Part shown: positions 45,504-58,142 of the stretch, piece by piece
Numbering within the stretch: position 1 is the stretch's first letter
Layout: each line of letters begins with the position of its first letter
From: Hippasteria phrygiana
Taxonomy: Eukaryota; Echinodermata; Asteroidea; Valvatida; Goniasteridae
Assembly (NCBI GenBank): GCA_037893225.1
Contig: JAZGUH010000123.1
Coordinates: 1,595,001-1,659,000 of the forward strand
Reading direction: 5' to 3'
Length of the DNA stretch: 64,000 bases
Notes under the pieces: model-generated
Databases searched by the model: none
Told to the model about the DNA's origin: nothing
Seen by the model: the letters and a program-made list of their open reading frames with translations, nothing else
Translations under genes and position numbers: made by a program

Positions 45504-48500
45504 CTGGGGAGTGGGTAGTCCGAGTAACTTAACTGGACCCTTTATCGCCTTTTTTAACATTTGGACATGATCTGGCGATAGTAGGGTCCAAGTCCGCCTT
45601 TGACGATTTTCTATTCATTAATTCAATACGTCTAAAATAAAAAAACAAAAATCAGAATTCAAGCTTACACAACGGCCACCAAAATACTAGATACGCCACC
45701 ATCTGAACAAGTGGAGTTCCATGATCAAATGAAGGTACCAAGGTTTACTTACAATACCATCCAAATAAAAAGTGAAATTTACCGTTTAATTCCCAGAGAC
45801 CCCCGCAGAACATGTCTTTTCGCTGTCTTGGAGTTCAAATCGACCTTGCATGACGTCACCCTGATGCGCAGCGCCCGCATGCACCGCGCGACAACCTGTT
45901 TATTCCGCGACTGTTTTGTGAGGAAGTTCCCCCCATGAGGCGCGTTCAACCTCGAATCAATATACTACATGTATCTACACACAGGTACTGCGACCGTTGT
46001 ACCACTCACGAAACAGTCGCCGGCATTTTGTCCAACCACGTGTTTGGCAAAAGATCAGCTGCATGTCTGCAGGGCTCTGCATGGGGAAATAGTCAACTAT
46101 TTTTTCCTGTAGATGGAAAACAGCCAACTATATTATGGTTAATTTATAAAAACAAACTATTCTGGGAATTTGCTTCGATCAAGAGTCCACTCAAGAATCA
46201 GTTGAGTAATCAATTCATGAACGAGTGACTGGAAAACACAGGATTTCCACTTCAACAAAAACTTACTAAACTTTAATTGTGATTCTTCAACCCACTTGGG
46301 TTTTGGTGATAAGACTTCTACAATGAGATTCTTCCCCGTTTCCAACTTGGGAAGACTCGGACAATGGCACTCAACACTTGTGGAATTAAAATGTGAAGTG
46401 GCCTTCATCATTTTATGAAGAAAGAAGAAATGTCAATTGGATGCTTTGATTGCAGTCTTTACAAAAAGAATAGAAATCTCTAAGAAAGAATTGCCCATTT
46501 CTTAGCAAAAATGTAAAAATACATGGACTCAAAAGGCATTTCAAATCAAAGTTAAAACCGACATCCGCAATCTTGACGCTTGGAAATTGTCGGCAAATGA
46601 ACTCAAATGATGTTTTACTCAGATTTGTTCCACCAATTTATCGGCAAGTAATCAATAGAAAATGGCACTTGCCTTTCTGAATGTTGTGTCGAAAATTTAC
46701 AAAAACAGTTTCGGGTAATAGAATCGATAAAATGGAACCGGATACCCGTAATCAGCGGTCGGGTCACGGGTATCCGGGTACCTGGCACGGCCCTAATTAT
46801 AAGCAACTAGATTTTGCTGAGACAATCATGAAATCAAGAAATCTATAAAGCAAATCAAGAAATAAATCACCCATCTGTCTGATGGTTTGTTACATGTACC
46901 TTGTTAAAGGTAGCATCATAGAACAAGGTGAAGAATGTTTGGGACCATGTAGTGTGGTATCGATATTGTCTGAGACTGAAGACTAGCCGGCTCCATGCGT
47001 TGTTTCCCTCAGTGATGTAGTGGCATGATAAGTGCAGATAACCGCATGTATTGCATGTGGTACATGTAAATTCCGCAACTGAAAAACTAACAGTTTTCAT
47101 ACCACTAAAAAAAATGGTATGGGATACTTAATAGTACATGCATGCCATCAGTAGGCATTTTATGCACTTCAACCACTACATCACTGAGTCTTTGGGTGTT
47201 TTTTTTTGTCAGATGTCAAAGGTTAAAAGAAATAAGCCTCAATCTTGATATGAATGTTGATGTTCAATAAATAGGATAATAGAAAGTAAACAGTGACAAA
47301 TAAAAAATATATCAACCACAATGATGTAGATTGTTTTAGTCAAGAAAAAGGTAGTTAAAACCAGCTATTTCGAAACAAATAATGTAGTCATGCAGAAAGG
47401 GATATGGTTAATTTTCAGGTCAGCAATCTTGATCTTAGATTAATGTTCCTTGCTTCTCATGATACCTTATCCCTACCAGTCCTGAATCCTCCAATTTCAA
47501 TACAAAATTTCATACACCTACAATCTTGGACAAAACTCTTGGGAAACCTCAACAGTAGACCACCACCCCCTTCCCCCGGTCAGTGTTGATGTCCATTGTT
47601 AGGGAATTTGGCGCCAATAACAATTTTTTCTGCGCACAAATTTCCTCAATCGTCTACTTTTAACCGCACCGAACCAACAATGATTGGGGGTGGGGGGGGG
47701 GGGGGGGGGGTGGGGGTGTCCCAATGAGTTTTGTCCAGGATTGTAGGTATTTAGGAGTGAGATTGGCCCAAAATGAAAAATCCACGAGGACCCCAGATCA
47801 ACATATAGGTTGTATTTGCCTGAAGGCACCCCCTTAAAATATCCGTTTTTATTATTCTATATAAAAACACCTTTTTGAAAACACCTCAGGAATTCCAGAT
47901 TGCAAAAAAAAGATTCTTTAAAAATCCTGAAATCAGAAAAAAATCCTGACAAATCTCACCCCTGAGTTAGGGTTAATGTATGCACTACCATAATGAGCAG
48001 TATGCACTTGTACATCTTGTACAAATAAAACTCATCTGTTAACCCTAACGGTCCCAAATCCTCCGGTTTTAATAAGGGAATAAATATGTGCTGGGCCGGT
48101 TTTAAACGTACGTTTAAAACCGCCTTGGGGCCTGGGCGCTTGATAATGACCCGAGCCGAACCCATTTATAAAATACCTTTTTGTATAATTGAGCAAAAAC
48201 CACCGAAAATTATAAATTTCCAATGATTTTGTTTAATTTGTTTTACTTTGGTTTGTAAAACACCCCTTCAGCTATTTAATGGTTCGTGCCACGCGCGAGT
48301 AGTGGTAAACATGTCCTTATATGGAAATTGACGCGCGCGCGACGCGCTCGCCAGGTGGTGCAGAACGCAGCAGTGCCGGTGTAGCGTGAAATTATGGACT
48401 CTAAATACGGATGCATCGGTAGTATTGCGCTTGCGTTATTAGGAGAGTGACTGGTCGCTCGATGAGTGTTCAACCAATAAAATGGACCAGATTTTGTAGG

Positions 48501-49728
48501 ACTCTACATTTCGTGTGACACCGAATTTTTTTTTTTAAACCGCGCCGTGTTTAAACAACTTCCAGCCGTGTTTAAACAACCGTTTAAACACACCCATGTG
48601 ACAGGCTCTCGACCAATAGGGATAGTGAAACTCGCCGAGGCATTTATGAATATGATTTTGCATGCACGATAGGGGGTTAGGGTTAACTAAAAAAAAAAAG
48701 CCCATTGAAGCAGTACTTTTGGGACTGAAGGCCTTCTGAAACAAGGTTACTCATGTTGGGCCAATAATTTTCCGTTTTAGTGGAAACCAAACGGAATTAA
48801 CGGAATTGGCCTCTTTCATTGTGCATTCATTTACATGCATGAAATAATGTCAAATGGAAATAAAACAGATTTTTGTACACTGTTCTAATAGGCGAAACGG
48901 AAATGAAGATTTGTCAAAACGGAAAATGACTTTTCTGAAACGGAAAATCATTGGCTCTACTCATGGTACTCTTTACTCCTGGGCGAAAAGACAACTTGAA
49001 AAAAAATTCTAAGTTTAAACCACAAAAAGAGATAAATAACAAGAAAGCTGAAAGAGCCAAGTAGGCTGTTTAAGTTAACCATGACGTTCCCTTCTTTCAT
49101 ATTCAGTTTTGTTTAAAATAACCAATATCGTTTGGATAGAATGAAGGATATTATAATAAACTTTCTAATTTCAAAGATTAGGATTTCTATGCTAACTTCT
49201 AAGAAAATTTTAGTCTTTGAATAGCAAGTGCTGGGTTTTCCCCAAACTAAAACTCCTAAGACAGGAATTTCATTTTCATATCATTTTTTAGGCTTATTTT
49301 CTAATGTTACAAAGTCAAAGGTCATTTAGGATCAGATACACGTAGCTGAGGCAGGCCCTTGGAAAATCTGCATTAAAAACAAACTATTTTGTGCAAAAAC
49401 AGTAGTGTTTCTAATTCTGATTTAAACTAAGATAAAATCCTTGAAAAAGAGTAATACTCAAAAAATCCTTAAATGTGTCACTTGACTGACATAATATTTC
49501 ACAAGACGGCACAAAGGAGTATTATTTTTCACCACAACTAATGATCATGTGTTTTGGAAACACAAAAATAAAAAATGTACAATCCCAAAGAAAAGGACAG
49601 AATCAAAAGAAAATGCTGTTTTGAGGCAAAGATTTTTTATTTATATACATGTAGTGCCTGTTCTTACCAGCCCTGAACTTTTTTCTTGGAGGAGTAAAGC
49701 AATTCCTCCTTAGCAAAGGGAACTGATA
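45504..49728. other. Intergenic DNA with scattered palindromes
   Basis: No host gene recognised. Contents include a CRE-like ATGACGTCAC at about 45,850, a hAT-like end CACGGCCCTAATT near 46,783-46,795, a G-run at about 47,690-47,710, a perfect 26-bp palindrome at 48,097-48,122, a CArG-like CCTTATATGG at about 48,314 beside a CGCGCG-rich tract, and repeated GTTTAAAC words at 48,550-48,590. Confidence 0.5.
48097..48122. repeat. 26-bp perfect palindrome
   Basis: Half-site CGGTTTTAAACGT with its exact complement and no spacer. Related GTGTTTAAACAAC words recur near 48,550-48,590. Confidence 0.9.
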
Positions 49729-49877
49729 TTAACCCTCCTGTTCTCAGGGCCAAAATTGACCCAGCTGCTGTACAGATCAAAACCTATCAAATGTCAGATT
49801 GAAACACACAAACTGTCAGAGTTGGTGTTTAGAGTTTTTGATAGGCTGTGATAGTTATAAGTATAGGAGGGTTTTAA
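49729..49877 (+). mobile_element. TTAA-flanked MITE, copy 1
   Basis: 149 bp including TTAA at each end. The ends are AACCCTCCTGTTCTC and TATAGGAGGGTTTT. Inside, AAAACCTATCAAATGTC pairs loosely with TTTTTGATAGGCTGTG. It is almost identical to 57,438-57,590, in the same orientation. A TTAA duplication with short inverted ends suggests mobilisation by a piggyBac-like transposase (inference). Confidence 0.82.
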
Positions 49878-50861
49878 AAAATAGAATAGTCAATGGGAGC
49901 AATTCCAGTAGTATACAGAGGCAAATTCCTCTGTAAGGTGTCTGGCCAGATTGAACCTTCTCAACTCCTTGGGGAGTAAATGTGATCCACCCGAAATATG
50001 AGAAACTAAATAAAAAAAGACTGCTGAGTCATTAAAACTGACATAAATGTCAGGATGTCACTGTGATAGATTTAGCCCAATTCTTATCCAGGTCATTAGC
50101 CCCATGTACACATTCTATAAATGTGTGCTTATCTTGCGTCGTCATCTGTACTTTTTATTCTGTCGTCTGAAAAGTATGCCCATTTGGCATGAAGTTTAGC
50201 TTTAATTTTTGTCAAGTAGCTCGATTCCTTTTTGGCAGTGGTCATTTTGAAACATGCAGATTTTCCCAGACCTGCCCCTCCCCCCAGGGTGTGTGGACAT
50301 TTCTATTGATATTGATGGATTCAGCAGTGTTAGGGTTAGGTTAGCATGCAAGCTTTACATGCGCAATGCTGTTATGCGGACTTGTAGCGCCAGGAGCATA
50401 TTAACCCAGAAGTGTCAGTAGTGGCTTTTACAGTGGAGTGCACTTAAAAGTAAAACAAATTCTGCAATGCGCCATGAGTAATATGCACAAAAGCATATTC
50501 CATATACAAGTGTAGTCTGGTTACCAAATCTAACGAATCTGACCATTCTGGTACAAAAACAGTATATCGGACAATTTAATTTGTTATTGCACGGTAAAAT
50601 AACAAAAACATAATAAATCACTTACAAAAAACTGTTCATGACTAAACTTTCAATGAAAAGAATTGTTTTTGAGGCAAAACGAAAATGGGGGAAAAATTAC
50701 AATCCCTCTAGAGATCAACTGCAAACTCAAAGCTGGTAACAATTGGCTGCAAACCATTTATCAGTTTATGCACAGTTTCAGTCGGTGTTTCAAATTATCG
50801 GCAACTTGCAATGTAAACAAAAATCCAGTTTGCATAACATTCACTGCTTGTGCATTAGCAA
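49878..50861. other. Spacer, no gene seen
   Basis: A+T-rich, unsupported short frames only. Confidence 0.4.
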
Positions 50862-51378
50862 TAGGGCTGTTCATTTTTGAATAATTCAGTATTCGATTAC
50901 TCAAAACTGGATTTGACCGAATATTCGAATATTCGATACTCGCCGATCAAGTTTTTCAATGTCAGCTGCAACTGCATGCCGCCGGTGTTTTACGTGCGGC
51001 GATCGATATTAGGGACTGCTCGATAAACATTTTTTTTGCATGCGCAGTTGTATCAAGATCATTACGGGTAGACCTACGGAACGTTCTGATAAGAAACCAA
51101 ACTTCAGCCTGCGTTTTTGCAGAAATATCTTGTTTACAAGTGTAAAAACAAGGGTTTTACCTACGGGAACAAAAACCTCTGGCCACAAAAAAGTCATCTT
51201 TGACAAAAGTGCGGCATTTCACACTGCTAAGCTCCGTTACTTTTCTACTAAAATAGCACCAGAGTCGTATCTGTACGTGCTTTTATTTTTGTTAGAATTT
51301 TCGAACCGGCAAAAAGGTATTCGAATATTCGGTTGATGATCGAATAGTCGAATATTTGGTATATTCGGGACAGCCCTA
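50862..51378. mobile_element. hAT-type MITE (family 1), solitary copy outside the array
   Basis: 517 bp with TAGGGCTGT and ACAGCCCTA ends, flanked by ATTAGCAA on both sides (50,854-50,861 and 51,379-51,386). It is diverged from the array copies through indels and substitutions, so it is an independent older insertion. Its target duplication confirms the 8-bp rule for the family. Confidence 0.9.
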
Positions 51379-51746
51379 ATTAGCAACTAGTAACCAATGC
51401 TGCTAGCAATGTATCCTACGACACTCTTGGGTTAATATGCTCCTGGTAGCCCGGGAGTAATGAATGAGGATGTATTATTAATTGTACAGTGCATTGAATT
51501 GATGAAAACTTCAATTAAACTTTGACCATGGATGAAATTGAAGCAGGACTGGATATTCCTGTGTCGTATTGATGCCACAGTTTCTGTGGATGCCGAGGGG
51601 CAGACTGCCACCACATCAGCAGTGGCGTAGCAAACTTGACAAAGGAGGACGGGTGTACTTGACAAAACGGGTATTCTTGTTGAAAAAAAAGGTGTAATTT
51701 TGAAGAAAGGAGAAACAAAAGAAGAAATCTTTAAAGAAAGGTTAAC
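51379..51746. other. Spacer between two hAT-type elements
   Basis: No gene seen; short frames on - are unsupported. Confidence 0.4.
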
Positions 51747-52812
51747 TAAGCCTGTTCGATATGACGATATTTCCCGATATTTCGATATTTTTTTCATATC
51801 GAACATCGTATCGGCCCCTTAAAAAAAAACCGGAATATCGGGGAATTCGATATACCGAAGAATATCGCGATATATGTTCCTTTTGGCCGCATTACGTGTG
51901 GATTTGTCGTTTACTTTGCTCGAAATTCCAGTTATTTCCAATTATTGGACGGTAGAATAGTATATAATGTATCATGATGTACCATGGAGGAATACAAAAA
52001 TACATACATGCACTAAATGTGTCTTTCTTTGACCGTTTTCTAAACCCCGACATGACATCTCCGCTCCGCGCGATTTACCTTCCGCGCGATTTACCTTCCG
52101 CGCGATTTACCCTCCGCGCCGTACGTTGTCAAGTGCAAACAACGTCTTATTCCCAGTGTACAATGTACGTACCTACACGCTTGCGAACTCATCTTGAGAT
52201 CGAGGGGTATGGCAATTGTTTGCAATAAGGTCAACCCCTGTAGCGCATCTGCGCGTGCGCGTTGCTTTGTTGCTAGCCTTGGTCAAGTGCAAGCAACCGC
52301 ACTGAATGCCACCGTCTTTCCCCAGTGTACAAGGCACACGCAGTTTAGGTGTAGTTACGTGTAGCGAACTGCGCCGCGTCTTGAGAAAAGATTAAAGCAC
52401 GTGCCGCGCATCCATTGTACATTGTGCAATGTCATGTCGTCTTCACAAAATATACGACACGATCGTTTGTTGACAGCTCGCATGTGATCGTCCATGGTAT
52501 TATCATCTGTGTTACTAATCAACAATGCTGAAATAGAAACAAACGCTAGTCTTTCTGGAGTGCCATAAAGTAGCCAACTGAAGGGAAGGGAAGCTTTGTC
52601 AAACCGGCCCCCCGTTCCTGCCGCTAAATCCCGGCGGGCCCGATCCCGGTGGCCCCGATCTCATGATGCCGTGGTGACTTCCGTCATGTATTTCTTTTAT
52701 TCCTCCGTTCTTCCGGTAATGAAAAAGTGACGTCATCACGATAATATCGAATATCGCGATATTTTTCTGCCGATATTTCGGTATCAAAATAAATGGATAT
52801 CGAACACCCTTA
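51747..52812 (+). mobile_element. hAT-type non-autonomous element (family 2), copy 1
   Basis: 1,066 bp. The ends are TAAGCCTGTTCGATAT and, on the other strand, TAAGGGTGTTCGATAT. The target duplication AGGTTAAC is at 51,739-51,746 and 52,813-52,820. Subterminal regions are packed with ATATCG/CGATAT words. The interior has a 16-bp repeat (CGCGCGATTTACCTTC) in three units near 52,065-52,115. No transposase frame survives. Confidence 0.9.
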
Positions 52813-52878
52813 AGGTTAACCAAGATTTGCCTTTATGGACATACCCTTTTTGTTAAACTGGATGGGGCCTTGTTACAA

Positions 52879-53136
52879 CTGATAATGTAGTAACCGACGG
52901 ATAATGTATCACCAACTGATAATGTATCACAAATTGACTGATAGTGTATATCACCAACCGATAATCATGTATCACAAATTGACTGATAGTGTAGTAGAAT
53001 TTCTATCCGATAATGTATCACGTGTCGACGGATAATGTAGTAGGAAAAAAACTCTAACCGATAATGTATCATCACAGAACGGATACTGTATCAACCGATA
53101 ACGTATCAATCAAGAAATCACCCAATAGTGTATCAG
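52879..53136. repeat. Irregular array of GATAATGTATC motifs
   Basis: About twelve variants of CGATAATGTATCAC within 258 bases, with spacing varying from about 14 to 40 bases. Most variants contain GATA and TATC facing each other across three bases, an imperfect palindrome. It begins 59 bases past the target duplication of the family 2 element. Variable spacing distinguishes it from a normal satellite. Confidence 0.8.
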
Positions 53137-54773
53137 TGTGGGGAAAAAGGTATACAAAACTTGTTCATCCAGTGATCGTACAATACTCTCCGCGGCTTTT
53201 CTTCAAAACGGTTTATGGTATAAAGTTGTAACCTTGATTTAGCAATCAACCCATTCAAAGGTGTACATATATCTATGGCGCCATGATGACGTCATCGGGT
53301 ATCAAATACAACTGATTTCTGCTCAAAATCTAAATAATTAAAAACTGTTGAAATGAATGGTATGTTTTCAATCGTCATAATTAGTAAGACATTGCCTTGT
53401 TCAATATTTTTGCTCCCCGGGCACGATGCTGTTTGACCTTTTTTCCGGTGTTACCGGAAGTGTAATGAATTTTAATATAACTTGAAAACGGAAGCATTTC
53501 ACTACACACAAGGAAATTGTTAAAGTATTACGTTTATGCAACATTGCTAATGTATCGTGACTTTGGGCGTGATCCCTGGCCACATGGCAATTACGGGTTT
53601 ATGGCTTCTGACCATAGCGCCCAACGAACAAAATATTGACAAAAGTCCATCTATCATAGCAATTTCTATTTGCATCAATTTGCTGATAAAAATCAGTTAC
53701 ATCGTAAATCAACTTTTGAGAAAACAGTTTCCAAACTTGATTTAATAATGACTGATGATGGCACAAAAGCCTTACATTTTGTCAATCTGTTAATGCAACA
53801 ACTGAAAAGGTTTATACTTAAAGACTCGTGTTTAAATTGGGAATACTTCAAATTTATATTAAAAAGATGATAGATACTTGTATTCGCCAACAGAAAACTG
53901 CAAAAACCAACGACCCATTTAATAAATTGATTTTATCCAAAATGTTAGCCTTTTTTCCAATCACAATATCTTGGAACTCTGCTGCATAAAACGTGATAGC
54001 TACCATGCGCTATTCTCAGCGACTAATAAATTTTGCAGATTCTTGTTGAAATCGGTCTTACAAATTGTAAGATCCCAATATACTTCCATTTTATTTACAT
54101 TAATTGCCATTTTATTTTGGCTTAAACCAATGTTTGAGGAATCGGCCGTCGGCCATCTTGAAATTAACACTCCTATGAGGTGTTCCGAGTTCCTCTAAAA
54201 GTACAAAGTTACACACTTATAAAAATGCTTATGGAACATGGTAAATGCAGTGAATAGCAGATTTATTAGAGTTATACTAAACAGTGGAAGATGTTCACAT
54301 GAATGGGGTGGAGATTACCACCCTGAAATGTTTCAGCTTTGACAAATGTCAGAGAACTAGCTTGCAAAATGTGACCTATTTGTAAAGTATTTTATTTTCT
54401 TGGATTCAACAAATAATGCAACTGTTCACTCTGAAATCTTGAGTCTATCGATCGTAACGGGTAGCTGGAGGGTTCTCTTAACCCTAACCTTCCCTAACCT
54501 GCCAAAATCAAACACCCCATTTGTGTTGAATTTTGTGTGATTGAGTACTGTAGAGCCTTGGCACCATCACTTTGCATGGGACTTGATGCCCTGATTTTGT
54601 CTAAGTACAAAGAATGTGCCATTGGTTTACTACACAGTGTTGGAGTTTGTGTGGTTAGGGAAGGATTCTAGTAAAAAGCCTTGGGCTGTTAGGGTTTTAT
54701 GAGCAATTCCTGGAGTAATGGAATGATCACTGTTTCCATGGTAACACTTGGTATAAACAACCAAAAAGACTTT
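53137..54773. other. Intergenic DNA, no gene seen
   Basis: A+T-rich; a TGACGTCATCGGG word at about 53,288 is the only notable site. Confidence 0.4.
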
Positions 54774-54845
54774 GAAGGTCAGGTCAAAGTTTAAGGTTCA
54801 AATGGTAAAGGTCAGTTCAAAGTTGAAAGGTCAGGTCAAAGGTCA
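54774..54845 (+). promoter_or_regulatory. Cluster of AGGTCA half-sites
   Basis: Repeated AGGTCA/GGTCA words, including a perfect direct repeat with one-base spacing (AGGTCA A AGGTCA) at 54,833-54,845. Such DR1 sites bind RXR/HNF4/COUP-type nuclear receptors in animals. Without a gene beside it, simple sequence drift is an equal explanation. Confidence 0.35.
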
Positions 54846-57061
54846 AGCTAAGGGTTAGGCTTAGGGGTTGATTTGGAAAAAAAAAAAAAATACCAATCAA
54901 AAGTGTATCAACTGAGTCCATATATTTTATTAACACAAGATGACAATTATTTAAGTTGAAATAATAGCGCCCTCAATAGTACATGCAGATCACTTAAATA
55001 ATCAAGTTTTATTGTGTTTAACAGTAGAGGGGGCTGTTCACTTTACAACAAGATGGTTTGGGTCTTGGCTTATTTTTTGTTAATGTGTTTTAAAATCATT
55101 ATTCTCAAAATATCTTAAGTATACTTTGCTTTGAAATTGGGTCTGGAATATTAGCAACCTAAAAATACACACTGCACCAAAGCTGCATTGATTTAAAAGC
55201 ATGTATAACTTTTTTACAACCTGTGTGAGACAAGTTCATGTACAAAAAACCCAATTTCTTTAAAATAAACTGCTCAAGTTTTAAAAACAAACATTTAAAA
55301 TTTTAAAATTAATCAGACCAGCTTTGGTACAGTGTGTTTTTAAATAACAAAAATTACAAAAAATGCAGAAACCCAAGCATGCACAATATACACAACGACC
55401 TGCTGTCCATCTTACAAACTTTGCAGCATGTTGCCATATAATTTTGAAACGTCGGAAAGTTTTATAAATTCTGGTCTGCATGGTGGCAGACTGTTTTCAA
55501 CGTTTCTATCAGTATTCTGAGATCATCTTCGGGAGAGCTTTCACAATGTTTTTAATTGGGAAAAATTGCACAGACAATAAGTCCTTAATAAAGGATTTGT
55601 AAAAATCACAACATGCCAGAAGAATTTTGGTCATTTTAGCTAATTCTGAATGATAGAGTTTTAAACAAAACACCACAGCAAATAAACTTGAAAGTAGGTT
55701 GAAGTAGACAGCAGGTGTAAAGAAAACATTCAGTAGACAACTATTATTACAAAACAATGCAGTCTACGGTGGTACATCATACCTGTGTTATACATCAATC
55801 TTAATACTGTGGTTTGTCAAAGCAGAAGGATCAAAGATTGAATTTGCATTGTGAAAACCATTGTGAAATGTTTAAATTTGTAATGGTACATCTTCCTTGT
55901 GAAATTATGCTTCTAAGTTTTCACTTTTTTGTTTTGACATATTTTATTATTCAAAGAAAATACTTTAAATTGTTGCAAAATACAAATGTAATTCCTTTCC
56001 GGGCCCTAAACAGAAATTACATTGGATAAACTTTTGTTTGAGTTACATTTAAACATGAGATAACCTCATAGGATGCAATTTCATTGGTTGGCTGTCACAT
56101 GCCAAAGTTTGCATTCAAATATTTCACCAATGGTAAACACAATTTTCAGGTTTTTTTTTTTTTTTTTGGGGGGGTCTTTTCTCAGGAAAGAGAAATCAGA
56201 TGTCTTAAAATAAATAAATTAAAGGTAACTGTCCAAAACAGAGTATTTGCTGAATCCTTTTTTAACCAGAGGGGAAATGGCAAAGATGTAAATAAATGTC
56301 ATGCCATGGACTTTAGACATGAAGCAACGACAAATCCAAACATCTCCAACACATTCATAAGATATTGCACATGAGCAATATAGGCAACCATAAGACGCCA
56401 TGTGTGATTGGCTATCGATTCAAATGCTTAATTCACATTTAGGAGTTATCAACCAATCAACATTCATTTCTCACTCGTAATTAAATGAAGATAAACTGAA
56501 GTATATTACATGTAATGTGCTATTGTAGACTTGATTATAAAATCATAATATAATAATCTTTAAGTTACTTTATCTTTAACTAAGACAATTAACACAAATT
56601 AAACTTTGAAATATAGCTAGGAGGATAAAACTAGGCACATGTCAGAAAATTACCTGTGAACATTTTCGTGAACATCTAATACGGAAGGAGGGATTAGCAT
56701 AGGTTTTCCCGGCTATTTTTAAAACATTTTGCATTTGAATTCACTAATTCTAATATTCAAATTCGTCCAAGAGGAATTCACCTGCTTTTGGCAAAAGCAA
56801 TTTACCATTCAATTTTGTCATTGACCAAAGTTGAAATTGAATGGTAAATCTACTTAAACACCGGGTCGAGAATATTCGTCAATTCAGATTAAATTTGTCT
56901 AAGCTATTAATGGCATAATTCGAATTCAGATCGAATTCATCTCATATCAATTAGTTTAATACTTTTGTTTTAAAGTAAATTCGTCTGGTCTATACTTAAG
57001 CATTTTCCTTGTGTCCCCAAGCTCAGTTTGGCACATTCATTTGCATGTTATTAGACCATGT
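54846..57061. other. A+T-rich intergenic DNA
   Basis: No gene recognised. It includes a T/G run at about 56,150-56,175 and a perfect 15-bp-arm hairpin at 56,801-56,848 (TTTACCATTCAATTT, 18-base loop) within sequence that repeats GAATTC/ATTCGTC words, possibly an old MITE. Confidence 0.45.
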
Positions 57062-57160
57062 CAGTGTTGTAGTCGAGACCGAATAATCCAAGATCAAGAC
57101 TGAGACCTGGAGGACCGAGACCAAGATGGTCCGCAACCGAGACCGAGACCGCAGATAGTA
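57062..57160. repeat. GAGACC-rich repeat
   Basis: Starts GTGTTGTAGTCGAGACCG, with five or more GAGACC/GAGACT words. Same family as the tract at 37.1 kb. Confidence 0.6.
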
Positions 57161-57437
57161 CAGAGAATAAATGTAAAAAATAACAAACCTTACATGCAAT
57201 TAAAACAAATTATTTTTTAGATATTTAACTGAATTTGCTACCTTTTTTATTGATATCAGAATATAGCATGCAAGGAAGAAATTACATAAAAGAACAGATA
57301 TGGGCCTGTCACACTGCAGCAAAACTACATCGAAAACGAGACAATAAATCAGAACAATGTTGGTCATGTAGCAGTGGTCGAGATGGAAACCACATCAATA
57401 TCAATATTCCAGTTTGGCTACAGCCACATTATTACTA

Positions 57438-57590
57438 TTAAAACCCTCCTGTTCTCAGGGCCAAAATCGACCCAGCTGCTGTACAGATCAAAACCTATCA
57501 AATGTCAGATTGAAACACACACAAACTGCCAGAGTTGGTGTTTAGAGTTTTTGATAGGCTGTGATAGTTATAAGTATAGGAGGGTTTTAA
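57438..57590 (+). mobile_element. TTAA-flanked MITE, copy 2
   Basis: 153 bp, perfect ends TTAAAACCCTCC and GGAGGGTTTTAA. It differs from copy 1 by only a few bases (CACACACAAAC versus CACACAAAC, TGCCAG versus TGTCAG). Confidence 0.85.
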
Positions 57591-58142
57591 ACCAATTGTT
57601 CACCTCGATATCTATGTCATTCGTAATCTCTTCATTGCTGAAGGGTGACTCGGCCTTTAAAGAAAAAAATGGGAACTATACACTGTTTACAAACAGAACA
57701 TAGGGCTTTTCCGAATTATTTTTTATGACGTCACTTCAAATTGTGTATATTATTGACAATATTTACCTACTTAGGGTATCTACACATTTCAGAAATTTAA
57801 GACCAGAAAATAAGCCGGCAATAGCTTTTGGGGAGCTGCTACTGACTTAAGACGATGTCCTCATCAGAATGTGTGACCGGTTTACTGAGCTGGAGCTGCA
57901 ATTACAAAAGACACGCTGGTGCACTGAAAGATTAATATGTAGGGGGATTTTTTTTTGTACGAGCTAAGAAAAGTCATTACTTTAATACGTCCATTTTTTT
58001 AAAGACCTTGATGAACTCAATTTAATGCTTTTTAAGGCCTTAAATTTAGAAAAGTCAATTTCAGATTTTTTAAAGACTTGCAGATACCCTGTACCTACCC
58101 ACAAAGTTTTATGTCTTTCAAGAAATCATAATTTTGATAAAG
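57591..58142. other. Spacer, no gene seen
   Basis: Unsupported short frames only. Confidence 0.4.

Noticed and set aside
45711..45938. Frame near a CRE-like site, possible first exon of a host gene
   Set aside because: No domain, no convincing splice donor, and no downstream exon was found.
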